From: Alphaproteobacteria bacterium
GTDB taxonomy: Bacteria > Pseudomonadota > Alphaproteobacteria > TMED109
DNA: 64,000 bases
NCBI GenBank assembly: GCA_022824395.1
Contig: JAJDZX010000030.1
Span: 1-64,000, forward strand
Reading direction: 5' to 3'
Each line of letters begins with the position of its first letter. Position 1 is the stretch's first letter. A program made the position numbers and the translations under genes. Below, piece after piece: positions 1 through 8,412 of the stretch. The notes beneath the pieces are model-generated. The model worked only from the letters and a program-made list of their open reading frames with translations, made no database searches and was not told the origin of the DNA.

Positions 1-1
1 C

Positions 2-166
2 GACACACTCGAAGCCGAAATCGCGGCCTGGGAGCAGCAGAGAAACGACAGCCAAGCCCGCATCAACTGGATGTTCACCACCGAAAAAGCCAGAGAAAAA
101 CTGGCCAAAGCCTACCCAAAAACCGATGCTTCCGAGCTTCAAGCCAAAGAGTCAAAACCTCTGTGA
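2..166 (+). pseudogene. IS630-family transposase, C-terminal part (cut by window edge)
   Basis: The frame is open from the left edge and stops with TGA at 164-166, showing about 54 residues. They contain RINWMFTTEKAREKL followed by a Tyr-Pro pair, the usual tail of IS630-type DDE transposases, which are relatives of Tc1/mariner and insert at TA dinucleotides. The catalytic domain lies outside the window, so I cannot tell whether the gene is intact. The AA-rich codon use near its end contrasts with the GC-rich chromosome. The next 120 bases carry the inverted ends described in the following entry. Confidence 0.7.
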
Positions 167-173
167 CACGACA

Positions 174-289
174 CTAGGAGCCTGCGCGGTAGAAAAAGTT
201 GCTACCGCATATTGTATGCCGCACAGGCAATTGCATACCATATATGGATCTGGAGCGCGTCAAAACCGTTCTGAAGCGCAGGCTCCTAG
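174..289. mobile_element. 116-bp element with 14-bp inverted ends, TA flanks (IS630 end or MITE)
   Basis: CTAGGAGCCTGCGC at 174-187 is repeated as its perfect reverse complement at 276-289, so the two copies face each other. Each GGAGCC end lies directly inside a TA, the target duplication expected of IS630/Tc1-type elements. Inside the left end, GCGGTAG (186-192) and CTACCGC (202-208) can form a hairpin. Either this is a small non-autonomous element, or 276-289 is the right end of the IS whose transposase stops at 166 and 174-187 is a subterminal copy. The right end abuts the ATPase remnant at 290. Confidence 0.55.
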
Positions 290-422
290 GCGAGATCGGG
301 AATCGTTGCGGGGATTTGCCGAACAACAGCACTGCAACATTGGTCGGCTGGTCGTCATCAAGCAGGTTCAAATGCTTCAACAAGTCCGTGCCCGGGGCAT
401 GCTCGGACAATGGAAAGTCGCG
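290..422 (-). pseudogene. Remnant of a Schlafen AlbA_2 / AAA_4-type ATP-binding protein gene
   Basis: On the minus strand the translation contains LLKHLNLLDDDQPTNVAVLLFGKSPQRF. This resembles the conserved segment (L-x-LL-D-G-x-PTNAAVLLFGK-x-PQRF) of ATP-binding proteins with an AlbA_2 putative DNA-binding domain. Similarity starts near RDFPL (about 422) and stops at ISP, exactly where the inverted-end element begins at 289. Downstream codons belong to the element, and upstream of 422 the frame loses resemblance to the family. I read it as a fragment of a gene broken by insertion and decay. The match is from memory of the family, with no alignment run. Confidence 0.55.
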
Positions 423-870
423 GGCGCGTTGCGGATGAGGCGAGGCATGACCTCGACGCCAAGGTCCGCCGGTGAAGCCTCGGGACAGGCCGTTGCATCA
501 ATGGGGCCGGAACGGATAAGCGCCCTGTCCCCGAGACAAGCCACAATGCCGCGTACAGCCCTTGGATGATTTCACGCGGAGTCTCGCTCAGTATCCTTGG
601 TGTCCCCGCTCTCTTGTGGCAATATCGACCGCGTATTTTCTACTATTGATTTCCGTGGAGTTCCCGGTGCTCTGGAAGTCGGCGAGAGGACCGGTTGTCC
701 GGAACTCCCGGGCGTTGTGCCATGAATGCCTACAGCGCCCACTCTTTTCCATTGTCGACGTGGGTCGGGACGAGACCCCGGGCCGCTCCCGCGCGCTGGA
801 AGCACCGCCACGATCCGTACAGAAATCTGTATATGTGACTTCGCCAATTTCACAAAATCCTTTTATATTC
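423..870. other. Non-coding or decayed stretch upstream of msrA
   Basis: I recognise no gene here. CCTCGGGACAGG (about 479-490) and CCTGTCCCCGAG (about 525-536) form an imperfect inverted repeat. The last 40 bases before msrA (about 835-895) are markedly AT-rich for this genome, with several TATAT-like steps, and probably hold the msrA promoter, but I cannot fix -35 and -10 boxes with confidence. The short reading frames look like chance frames. Confidence 0.4.
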
Positions 871-910
871 AGTGCTTTATATTAGGATTGCGGCGGACAA
901 GGAGACAGCC

Positions 911-1375
911 ATGGCCATTGCATACTTCGCTGCAGGATGCTTCTGGGGGGTCGAAACCGCCTTCCGGAAAGTCGACGGGGTGCGCTCGACCTCCGTGGGG
1001 TACATGGGCGGCACGCCGTCCAATCCCACGTACGAGGACGTTTGCACCGGCACGACCGGGCACGCTGAGACCGTCCGCGTGGAATTCGACCCCGACACCG
1101 TCGGCTACGAGGATCTGCTCGAAGTGTTCTGGAAGGTCCATGACCCGACGCAGGGCGACCGGCAGGGCCCGGACATCGGCAGCCAGTACCGCTCCATGCT
1201 CTTTCCGGTCGACTTCGGCCAGACGCTGCTCGCCAGCGCGTCGCGGGAGCGGGTCGTGCGGGAGGCCCGGTTCGCCCGCCCGGTGACCACCGGCATCGAC
1301 GACGCGGGGCATTTCTGGCTGGCCGAGGACTATCACCAGCAGTACGAGGAAAAGCGCCGCGGAACGGGAATCTGA
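911..1375 (+). CDS. msrA: Peptide methionine-(S)-sulfoxide reductase MsrA
   Basis: MsrA reduces methionine-S-sulfoxide in proteins, using thioredoxin as reductant, and acts in the cytoplasm as an oxidative-damage repair enzyme. The 154-residue product carries the catalytic GCFWG motif at residues 9-13 (Cys10 nucleophile) and TGHAE at 49-53, and matches the usual single-domain length. An in-frame start 39 bases upstream exists, but ATG 911 is chosen because AAGGAG (899-904) is well placed before it and the family begins just ahead of the catalytic Cys. Its TGA overlaps the ATG of the FAH-family gene by one base (TGATG), so the two are probably co-translated. Confidence 0.93.
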   Translation: MAIAYFAAGCFWGVETAFRKVDGVRSTSVGYMGGTPSNPTYEDVCTGTTGHAETVRVEFDPDTVGYEDLLEVFWKVHDPTQGDRQGPDIGSQYRSMLFPVDFGQTLLASASRERVVREARFARPVTTGIDDAGHFWLAEDYHQQYEEKRRGTGI

Positions 1376-2547
1376 TGGCGCTCTTCACCGCCGACGAGGT
1401 GCTCCCGGAGGATTTCGAACACGGGACGTTTGTCGGGCGCGTCTGGCGGCCCGATGTCGCGGGGCCCAGCGTGGTGCGCCTGGACCCGGACGGCGTGGTG
1501 GACGTGACCGGCAGCTGGGCCACCGTGCGCGACCTGATCGAGGAACCGGACCCGGCGGCGGCGGTCCGCGCCGCGTCCGGCGAGCGCATTGCCGATCTCG
1601 GGGACTGTCTCGCCGCCACGGCGGCGGGGCGCGACGACGGGCCCAGGCTGCTGGCCCCGGTCGACCTGCAGGCGATCAAGGCATCCGGCGTGACCTTCGT
1701 CCGGAGCATGCTGGAGCGCGTCATCGAGGAACACGCGCGGGGAGACCCGTCCCGGGCCGAGACCGCGCGCGCCGAGATGACCGACATCCTCGGCTCCAGC
1801 ATCGCCGACGTCCGGCCCGGCAGCCCGGAGGCGGCCGAACTCAAGCAGCACCTGAGCGCCCGCGACCTGTGGTCACCGTACCTGGAGGTCGGGCTGGGCC
1901 CCGATGCAGAACTGTTCACCAAGGCCCAGCCGATGGCGGCGGTCGGCACCGGCGCGGACATCGGCGTCCACCCCGACTCGGCGTGGAACAACCCCGAGCC
2001 GGAAGTGGTGCTGGTCATCGCCGCCGGCGGGAGGATCCAGGGCGCCACGCTCGGCAACGACGTCAACCTGCGGGACTTCGAAGGACGCTCGGCCCTGCTG
2101 CTCGGGCGCGCCAAGGACAACAACGCGAGCTGCGCGATCGGGCCGTTCATCCGGCTCTTCGACGGGAGCTTCGGGCTTGACGACACGGGCGCCGCGGAGG
2201 TCCGGCTGGAGGTCGACGGCACGGACGGCTTCCGGCTGGACGACACCATCTCGATGACCCTGATCTCTCGCACCCCCGCCGACCTGGCCGGTCAGCTCGT
2301 GAACCGCCATCACCCGTTTCCCGACGGCGCGGCCCTGTTTCTTGGCACGATGTTCGCGCCGACCCAGGATCGCGGCACGCCCGGGTCCGGCTTCACGCAC
2401 CACGCCCACGACGTGGTCAGGATCCGTTCGCCGCGATTCGGCGGACTGATCAACCGGGTCCTGCCGACGGACGAATGCCCGCCCTGGACGTTCGGCGCCC
2501 GCGCGCTGATGGCGAACCTCGCGGCCCGGGGACTCCTGCAGGCGTAA
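1375..2547 (+). CDS. Fumarylacetoacetate hydrolase (FAH) family protein
   Basis: This 390-residue protein has a C-terminal FAH-type fold. NNPEPEVVLVI supplies the metal-binding acidic residues, followed by GNDVNLRDFEG and a KDNNAS segment. The subgroup with WNNPEPE, GNDVNLRDFEGRSALLL and LFLGTMFAP is often associated with sugar-acid degradation as a dehydratase or hydrolase of 2-keto-3-deoxy acids. That assignment is inference here, since no pathway partner is adjacent. It starts one base inside the msrA stop codon. Only 33 bases separate it from the convergent helicase gene. Confidence 0.8.
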   Translation: MALFTADEVLPEDFEHGTFVGRVWRPDVAGPSVVRLDPDGVVDVTGSWATVRDLIEEPDPAAAVRAASGERIADLGDCLAATAAGRDDGPRLLAPVDLQAIKASGVTFVRSMLERVIEEHARGDPSRAETARAEMTDILGSSIADVRPGSPEAAELKQHLSARDLWSPYLEVGLGPDAELFTKAQPMAAVGTGADIGVHPDSAWNNPEPEVVLVIAAGGRIQGATLGNDVNLRDFEGRSALLLGRAKDNNASCAIGPFIRLFDGSFGLDDTGAAEVRLEVDGTDGFRLDDTISMTLISRTPADLAGQLVNRHHPFPDGAALFLGTMFAPTQDRGTPGSGFTHHAHDVVRIRSPRFGGLINRVLPTDECPPWTFGARALMANLAARGLLQA

Positions 2548-2580
2548 GCCACCGCCCCGGAACCGGGCGCGGCGCCACCG

Positions 2581-5055
2581 TCAGCGGGCCGTAACCCTGA
2601 GTTCGGCGAGGGCCGCGAAGGGCTGGTCGGGCGACGCCTTGGGAGGTCGGGCCTTCCGGTGCCGCTTGCCGTTGCGCCGCCGTGCCCAGAGCGTCTGGCC
2701 TTCCTGGACCCCGGCCCGCTGATATCCGAGGCCCGTCATCAGCCGCGCCGCCGGCGCCTCGGGCAGCCCGGTCTCCGCCATCGGGTCGAAGGCGAACGGA
2801 CCGCTCCGGGCGCGGCGCGCCAGACGGCCCGCCAGCTTCTCCACGACCTCCGCGCGGCCGGCCGCCGGCCCGACCACCACGTAGCCGGCGGCGGACCAGA
2901 GGGCGGACGGACAGGCGCTCGCATCGCACCAGGGCTGATCCGGCGGCGGCCCGGCACCGTCGACGCCGAGCGCCTTGAGCATCCACACGAGCGCGCCACC
3001 CGCGCCTTGCCGGAGGGCGGGCACGTCCAGGCATTCCCGGCCCACCCGGATGCCCATGCGACGGAGGCAGGCGCGATCGGCGGGCGTCAGCGCGGCGAGC
3101 ACTTCCCGGACCTCGCGCCGGGCCAGCAGGCCCGCCTCCTCCCGGAGCCGCCAGGCCAACCCCCGCACCGCTGGCGGCAGCGAACTCTCCGCGAGTGCGA
3201 CCAGCGGCGGCAAGGCCCCGTCGATATGGCCGCGGAGCCACTCCCGGAGCCGCTGCTCGACCCGCCTGCGCACCGTCCCGTCGAGCAGGTCGTCGGCCTC
3301 CAGGATCAGTCCGGGCCGCCACCAGGACCGGCCGCGGCGAAGCTTCGCGACAGGCGCCCCCTCCCATGCCAGGTATCCGTCCGCCGTGAGCCGGAACGCG
3401 TCGTCGGGCGCGGTCGCGAGCTGTTCGGCGCGGGTCTTCACCTCGACCGCCAGGGCCCGCCGGGCCGCCGTCCGGACGGGGCGGGTGTCCCATTCCTCCC
3501 GGGCGGCGTCCGGCGTAAACCGGAACCCGGCGAGCGTCCCCACGTACTGTCCCTCGACCACCACCTCGCCGTCCTTGCGGACCGCCCCCACGAGCTCGCC
3601 CGAATCCTGGAGCCGCCGCATCAACGTGGCCATCCGGCGGTCCACGAACCGCCGGGTCAGCGCCTCGTGCAGCGCGTCCGAGAGCCGGTCCTCGACCTCC
3701 CGGGTGTGCTTCCGGAGACCGCCGGCGTCCTCCGCCCAGTGCTCCCGGTGCGCGACGTAGCGCCAGACGCGGACATGGTCGAGGCGCGCCACCAGCAGGT
3801 CGAGGCTGCCGTCCACCCGGTCGAGAGCGGCGACCTGCGGGTGGGTCCAGGACGAGGGCAGCGTGCCGTGCCCGTCCGTCAACCGAAGGTAGATCTCGGC
3901 CAGCAGGGCCGTGTGGCTGTCATCCAGGTTCCTGCGAAAATCCGGGATCGAGGCGACGTCCCAGAGCACGCGGATCCTGGCCGGGCTCGCGGCACGGGCC
4001 GCCACGGCCGGATTCCGGGCCAGCACCTTGAGCGAGCGCTCGTCGTCGACCTCCCGCACGCGCATGAAGAGCGGATCGGGCGGGGGCGCTTCCAGGCTCC
4101 GCTGCAACGCCCGGATCGAGGTGTAGTCGAAGTCGCGGCTCCGCCACATGAGGCGCCGGACCGGGTCGAACCGGTGTTCTTCCAGCGCCTCGACCAGGGC
4201 CGCATCGAACGGCTGGCATCCTGCGGTCGTCCCGAACGTGCCGTCCTGGACATGCCGACCGGCGCGGCCGGCGATCTGGCCGAGTTCGGCCGGCAGCAGG
4301 TCGCGGTGCTCCCGTCCGTCGAACTTCCTGCGGCCGGCAAACGCCACATGGGCGATGTCCATGTTGAGCCCCATCCCGATCGCGTCGGTGGCCACCAGGT
4401 GATCCACCTCGCCGGCCTCGTAGAGCGCCACCTGCGCATTGCGGGTACGGGGGCTCAGGGCGCCTAGGACCACGGCCGCACCGCCGTGCCGACGACGCAT
4501 CTGCTCGGCCAGTCCATAGACCTCATGGGCGGCAAAGGCGACGACGGCGGTGCGCCGTGGCAGGCGGGTCAACTTGCGCTCGCCGCCCCAGCGCAGCGTC
4601 GAGAACCGCGGCCGCTCCTCGATGTCCGCGCCGGGCAGGATCCGCCGGAGGATCGGTCGAACCGTGGCGGAGCCGAGGAACATGGTTTCCGACCGTCCGC
4701 GCGCATGGAGCAGGCGATCCGTGAACACGTGCCCGCGCTCGGGGTCCGCGGCCAGCTGGATCTCGTCCACGGCCAGGAACTCGACGTCGAGGTCGCTGGG
4801 AATGGCCTCCGTCGTCGCTGCGTAGTAGCGCGCACCCCGCGGCACAATGCGCTCCTCGCCGGTGATCAGGGCCGCGGCATCGCGGCCGCGAACCCGGACG
4901 ATGCGGTCGTAGATCTCGCGCGCAAGCAGGCGAAGCGGACATCCGATCAGCCCGCTGGCGTGACCAAGCATGCGTTCGACCGCAAGGTGCGTCTTGCCGG
5001 TATTGGTCGGCCCGAGCACCACCCGGAGCTGGGCTCCGTCGTCGTACCTATCCAC
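2581..5055 (-). CDS. SUV3-like DEAD/DEAH-box helicase
   Basis: The 824-residue protein has Walker A GPTNTGKTH at residues 15-23 and DEIQ at 97-100. It also has the helicase C-terminal signatures DAIGMGLNMDI and QIAGRAGR. This arrangement is characteristic of the mitochondrial SUV3 RNA helicase family, whose alphaproteobacterial relatives are assumed to unwind RNA for degradation or processing. The C-terminal third is Arg- and Ala-rich and poorly conserved. The start at 5055 puts Walker A close to the N-terminus, as usual. The small S4-type RNA-binding gene often found next to alphaproteobacterial homologues is not present here. Confidence 0.85.
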   Translation of the reverse strand: MDRYDDGAQLRVVLGPTNTGKTHLAVERMLGHASGLIGCPLRLLAREIYDRIVRVRGRDAAALITGEERIVPRGARYYAATTEAIPSDLDVEFLAVDEIQLAADPERGHVFTDRLLHARGRSETMFLGSATVRPILRRILPGADIEERPRFSTLRWGGERKLTRLPRRTAVVAFAAHEVYGLAEQMRRRHGGAAVVLGALSPRTRNAQVALYEAGEVDHLVATDAIGMGLNMDIAHVAFAGRRKFDGREHRDLLPAELGQIAGRAGRHVQDGTFGTTAGCQPFDAALVEALEEHRFDPVRRLMWRSRDFDYTSIRALQRSLEAPPPDPLFMRVREVDDERSLKVLARNPAVAARAASPARIRVLWDVASIPDFRRNLDDSHTALLAEIYLRLTDGHGTLPSSWTHPQVAALDRVDGSLDLLVARLDHVRVWRYVAHREHWAEDAGGLRKHTREVEDRLSDALHEALTRRFVDRRMATLMRRLQDSGELVGAVRKDGEVVVEGQYVGTLAGFRFTPDAAREEWDTRPVRTAARRALAVEVKTRAEQLATAPDDAFRLTADGYLAWEGAPVAKLRRGRSWWRPGLILEADDLLDGTVRRRVEQRLREWLRGHIDGALPPLVALAESSLPPAVRGLAWRLREEAGLLARREVREVLAALTPADRACLRRMGIRVGRECLDVPALRQGAGGALVWMLKALGVDGAGPPPDQPWCDASACPSALWSAAGYVVVGPAAGRAEVVEKLAGRLARRARSGPFAFDPMAETGLPEAPAARLMTGLGYQRAGVQEGQTLWARRRNGKRHRKARPPKASPDQPFAALAELRVTAR

Positions 5056-5160
5056 CGGGACCCTCGCCTCCCGAACGCCCCGCGGCTGCAGGCCGGCAGC
5101 ACGCCCGTGCGGTGCAGGCCATCCCGCGCTCCCTAGCGGCGCGTGCCGACCAGACGCCCC

Positions 5161-5472
5161 TCAGTCGGGCTGAAAGAGGTGCGTGTAATGCTCGGCCACG
5201 CGGTAGGGAGTCACCGAGACCCGCTTCCAGACCCCCTCGGTCGTGTAGGGATCGGTGGCAATCCACCGGTCCAGTTCCTCGCGGGTCGGGAAGTCGGCGA
5301 CGGCCGCGGTGCCGATCATGTTGCCGTCGTCATCCAGCAGGGCCCCGCCGACGAGAAGGCGGCCCTCGGCCTGCAGCCGCGAAGCGCAGGCGATGTGGGC
5401 GGGACGCGCCTTCTGGCGGCGGGCAGGTGCGGCGGGATCGTCCCCGTCCCAAGCGAGCACGAGATAACGCAT
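5161..5472 (-). CDS. YciI-like (YCII domain) protein
   Basis: The 103-residue protein starts MRYLVLAWDG and contains RPAHIACASRLQAEGRLLVGG, then a stretch ending DPYTTEGVWKRV. This is the pattern of small ferredoxin-like YCII-domain proteins with a conserved His and Asp. Members include muconolactone isomerase-like enzymes, but most have no known substrate. GGAGA lies just upstream of the ATG. It is divergent from the dehydrogenase at 5554, with 81 bases between for both promoters. Confidence 0.8.
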   Translation of the reverse strand: MRYLVLAWDGDDPAAPARRQKARPAHIACASRLQAEGRLLVGGALLDDDGNMIGTAAVADFPTREELDRWIATDPYTTEGVWKRVSVTPYRVAEHYTHLFQPD

Positions 5473-5553
5473 CGGCGATCTCCGGGGGCGGCGCTGCCGT
5501 CAATCCTACAGGCGTCTGTACAATCGGGCACGGACAACCTCAGGAGGCCATCC

Positions 5554-6537
5554 ATGAAGGTCGTGATCACGGGCGGCGCCGGCTTCGTCGGCCGTCGCCT
5601 CGCCCGGGCGCTCGGGGCGCGCGGAGAGCTCACCGGACCCGACGGCACCCGCCAGGCAATCGACGAAATCGTGCTGTTCGATGCGGTGGCGCCGGACGGA
5701 CCGGTACCGGAAGCCCCCGACGCGACCGTCGTGCAGGGCGATCTCGGCGACCCCGCTTCGGTGGCCGCCGTCATCGACCGGCCGGACATCGGCATCTTTC
5801 ATCTCGGCGCGATGGTCAGCGGTGGCTGCGAAGAGGATTTCGACGGGGCCTGGCGGGCCAACGTCGAGGGAACGCGCAACGTTCTCGAGGCGGCCCGCGC
5901 CGTCGGGTCGGGTCCCCGGCTGGTGTTCACGTCGACGATGGGTGCCTTCGGCGGGGACTACGTCCGCGCACCCGTGGGCGACTTCACCAAGCAGAGCCCG
6001 CAGACCACTTACGGCGTCAGCAAGTCCATCGGCGAGCTCCTGGTCAACGACTACGCACGCAAGGGGTTTGTCGATGCCCGGGCGGCCCGCCTCGCGACCG
6101 TGATCGTGCGCGCCGGAAAGCCCAACATGGCGCTGTCCAGCTACGCGAGCGCCGTGATCCGCGAACCGCTCGCCGGGATCGATTACATGTGTCCGGTATC
6201 AGCGGAGACCAACATGCCGATGATCGGGTATGAGACCTGCGTCGGTTGCCTGATCGCGATGGCCGAGCTGGACGGGGATGCCATCGGACCCGACCGTACC
6301 GTGAACGTGCCGGGCCTCTCCGCGAGCGTGACCGACATACTGGAGGCATTGCAGCGCGTGGCCGGCGACCGCTCCCTCGGCAAGGTCACGATCGACGCGG
6401 ACCCGCTGGTCGCCAAGGTCACGTCCGGCTGGCCGCGGGAGACGGACAACCGCCGCTCCGCCCAGCTGGGCCTGCCCAAGGACCCCGACGTGGACACGAT
6501 CATCGAGACCTATATCCGGGACTACGTCGACGTCTGA
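5554..6537 (+). CDS. denD: NAD-dependent epimerase/dehydratase, D-erythronate dehydrogenase-like
   Basis: This is a 327-residue extended SDR protein. The Rossmann motif TGGAGFVG lies at residues 6-13 and the catalytic YGVSK near residue 154. AGGAGG (5542-5547) precedes the ATG at good spacing, so I prefer this start over longer frames. The overall pattern, with IDEIVLFDAV after the first strand, resembles DenD, which oxidises D-erythronate to 2-oxo-tetronate in four-carbon acid-sugar use. The kinase and epimerase genes usually linked with denD are absent, so the substrate is uncertain. It ends 14 bases before the DUF2125 gene. Confidence 0.72.
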   Translation: MKVVITGGAGFVGRRLARALGARGELTGPDGTRQAIDEIVLFDAVAPDGPVPEAPDATVVQGDLGDPASVAAVIDRPDIGIFHLGAMVSGGCEEDFDGAWRANVEGTRNVLEAARAVGSGPRLVFTSTMGAFGGDYVRAPVGDFTKQSPQTTYGVSKSIGELLVNDYARKGFVDARAARLATVIVRAGKPNMALSSYASAVIREPLAGIDYMCPVSAETNMPMIGYETCVGCLIAMAELDGDAIGPDRTVNVPGLSASVTDILEALQRVAGDRSLGKVTIDADPLVAKVTSGWPRETDNRRSAQLGLPKDPDVDTIIETYIRDYVDV

Positions 6538-6551
6538 GCGGGCGCGGGCGC

Positions 6552-7574
6552 ATGCCGGCGCTCTTGCAGAAGCTGCGCGTCCTCCTGCCGGCGGCCGGCC
6601 TGCTCGTCGCCGCCGGCGGCTACACCTGGTGGTGGCATGCCGTCGCGGACGCGGTTCGATCGCACGTCCCGCTGATGGTCGCCGCGGGCGCGGAGGCGGG
6701 CATCGCGCTCGACCCCGGGACGGCCGAGGTCGGCGGGTTCCCCTACCGCGTGGAGCTGGCGCTGCGCGGCGCGACCGCCGCCGGTCACGGCTGGCACTGG
6801 GCGCCCGAACGGGTGCGCATCTTCGTGCAGCCCTGGAATCTCCGGCACCTGGTCGTGCTGGCTGGCAGCGCGCATCGGTGGGGCCGCGCACCCGGCGGGA
6901 CTGCGCTGGCGGCTGACGTCCTGCGCGCGAGCCTGGTCCACGACCGGGACGGGGTCCTGCAGCGGATCTCGATCGAGGCCACCGGCCTCTCGGCGGCGCA
7001 CTGGTCGCTGCAGCGGATGGAGCTGCATGCCCGCCGCACTCCCGACGGTTTCGAAACCGCCAGCAGGCTGGAAGATGGCCGCGGCTCGGACCGCGGCGGC
7101 CCGGCCGGACCCCACGTCCAGTACGCGCTGCTCGAGGGCACCCTCGCGCCGGCGCCCGGTCTCGCGGCCCTGGCCGACCCGGCGCGCTGGGCACACGCCG
7201 GGGGCGTCCTCGAGGTGTCCCGCCTCGCCTTCGCCTGGGGGCCGCTGCAGGGCGACGCCCAGGGAACGGCCACCCTCGACGCCGACGGGCGGCCGCTCGG
7301 TGCGTTCACCCTGCGTACCGGGAATTTTCCGGGCGCGATCCGGTTCCTCGAAGACCAGGGATGGACGTCACCGGCCGCCGCCCGGGCCGCGGAAGCGGCC
7401 GTGGTCGAGGCCGGTCACGCGACCGCCGAGGCCACGTTCGCGGTTACCGTGCAGGATGGCGAAGTCACCGTCGCGGGGGTGCCGCTGCTGCGGGTCCCGC
7501 CCCTGGTGCCGGTATCGGCAGCTAGTCCTGTTCGAAGGCGATCACACCCTGACGGACTTCACGAGTCCGGGTAA
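6552..7574 (+). CDS. DUF2125 domain protein, probably periplasmic and membrane-anchored
   Basis: The 340-residue protein starts with a short basic segment and a hydrophobic helix (about residues 10-23), then repeats of beta-strand-like sequence. Motifs such as GGFPYRVEL and VRIFVQPWNLRHLVV are typical of DUF2125 proteins, which are found mainly in Alphaproteobacteria and have no known function. Its last 53 bases overlap the 3' end of the prephenate dehydrogenase gene on the other strand. The final residues look unlike the rest of the family, so the natural C-terminus may have been replaced. It may be co-transcribed with the upstream dehydrogenase. Confidence 0.75.
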   Translation: MPALLQKLRVLLPAAGLLVAAGGYTWWWHAVADAVRSHVPLMVAAGAEAGIALDPGTAEVGGFPYRVELALRGATAAGHGWHWAPERVRIFVQPWNLRHLVVLAGSAHRWGRAPGGTALAADVLRASLVHDRDGVLQRISIEATGLSAAHWSLQRMELHARRTPDGFETASRLEDGRGSDRGGPAGPHVQYALLEGTLAPAPGLAALADPARWAHAGGVLEVSRLAFAWGPLQGDAQGTATLDADGRPLGAFTLRTGNFPGAIRFLEDQGWTSPAAARAAEAAVVEAGHATAEATFAVTVQDGEVTVAGVPLLRVPPLVPVSAASPVRRRSHPDGLHESG

Positions 7575-8412
7575 TGAGCTTGATGAGGGCGTCACCGTCC
7601 TCGTGACGGATGAGCCGCTGCAGACCGGCGAGATCCTCGGTCGCCCGCGCAACCATTTCCAGCACGGCATCCTTGTTGCCGAGAAAGATGTCGCGCCACA
7701 TCTGCGGATCACTGGCGGCAATCCGCGTGAAGTCGCGGAAGCCGCCCGCCGCGTACTTCATCACCTCGGTCTGGAGGTGTTCTTCCAGAAGGGTGACCGT
7801 CCCGACGATCGAGAAGGCGATCAGGTGCGGCACGTGCGAGGTAATGGCGAGGACCCTGTCGTGGTGCTCCGCGTCCATCTCGTCCACGTGCATGCCGACC
7901 GCTTCCCACATCCGGCGCACCATCGCCACGGCTGCAGCGTCGGTGGCAGGCGAGGGCGTCAAGACACACCAGCGGCTCTGGAACAGATCCGCGAAGCCCG
8001 CATCCGGGCCCGACTGCTCGGTCCCGGCGATGGGATGACCCGGTACGAAATGAACTCCGGCCGGCAGGTGCGGGGCGACCGCCCGAATCACCGCGGTCTT
8101 CACCGACCCGACGTCGGTCACGATCGCGCCCGGCTGCAGGGCCGGCGCAATCGCGGCGGCAACGTCGCCGTACGCCGAGACCGGTGTGCCGATCACGACG
8201 AGGTCGGCACCCCGAACCGCCGCAGCCGGCGCATCGGCCACCGAATCCACGATCCCGAGTTCGCGCACGCGATCACGCGTCGCCTGCGTGCGGGCGAACG
8301 CCACCTGGTGCTCCACCGCGCCCGCAGCGGTCATTGCCCGGGCCAGCGAGCCGTTGATGAGGCCGCAGCCGATGTAGGCGACGCGGGAAAACAGGGCGTC
8401 CGGGCGGGTCAT
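7522..8412 (-). CDS. tyrC: Prephenate/arogenate dehydrogenase
   Basis: The 296-residue enzyme makes the tyrosine precursor by oxidative decarboxylation of prephenate or arogenate with NAD(P). The N-terminal Rossmann loop reads GCGLINGSLARA, VTDVGSVK follows, and HPIAGTEQSG is the substrate-site loop around the catalytic His. The alphaproteobacterial cyclohexadienyl type often accepts arogenate, so tyrA or tyrC naming depends on activity. Its ATG overlaps the end of the chorismate mutase gene by four bases (8409-8412), indicating a two-gene operon for tyrosine synthesis. The hisC-like aminotransferase often placed between these genes is missing. Confidence 0.9.
   Translation of the reverse strand: MTRPDALFSRVAYIGCGLINGSLARAMTAAGAVEHQVAFARTQATRDRVRELGIVDSVADAPAAAVRGADLVVIGTPVSAYGDVAAAIAPALQPGAIVTDVGSVKTAVIRAVAPHLPAGVHFVPGHPIAGTEQSGPDAGFADLFQSRWCVLTPSPATDAAAVAMVRRMWEAVGMHVDEMDAEHHDRVLAITSHVPHLIAFSIVGTVTLLEEHLQTEVMKYAAGGFRDFTRIAASDPQMWRDIFLGNKDAVLEMVARATEDLAGLQRLIRHEDGDALIKLITRTREVRQGVIAFEQD

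Noticed and set aside
2659-4467. 602-codon plus-strand frame opposite the helicase
   Set aside because: It is a mirror of helicase codons with no motif; the minus-strand helicase has all family signatures.
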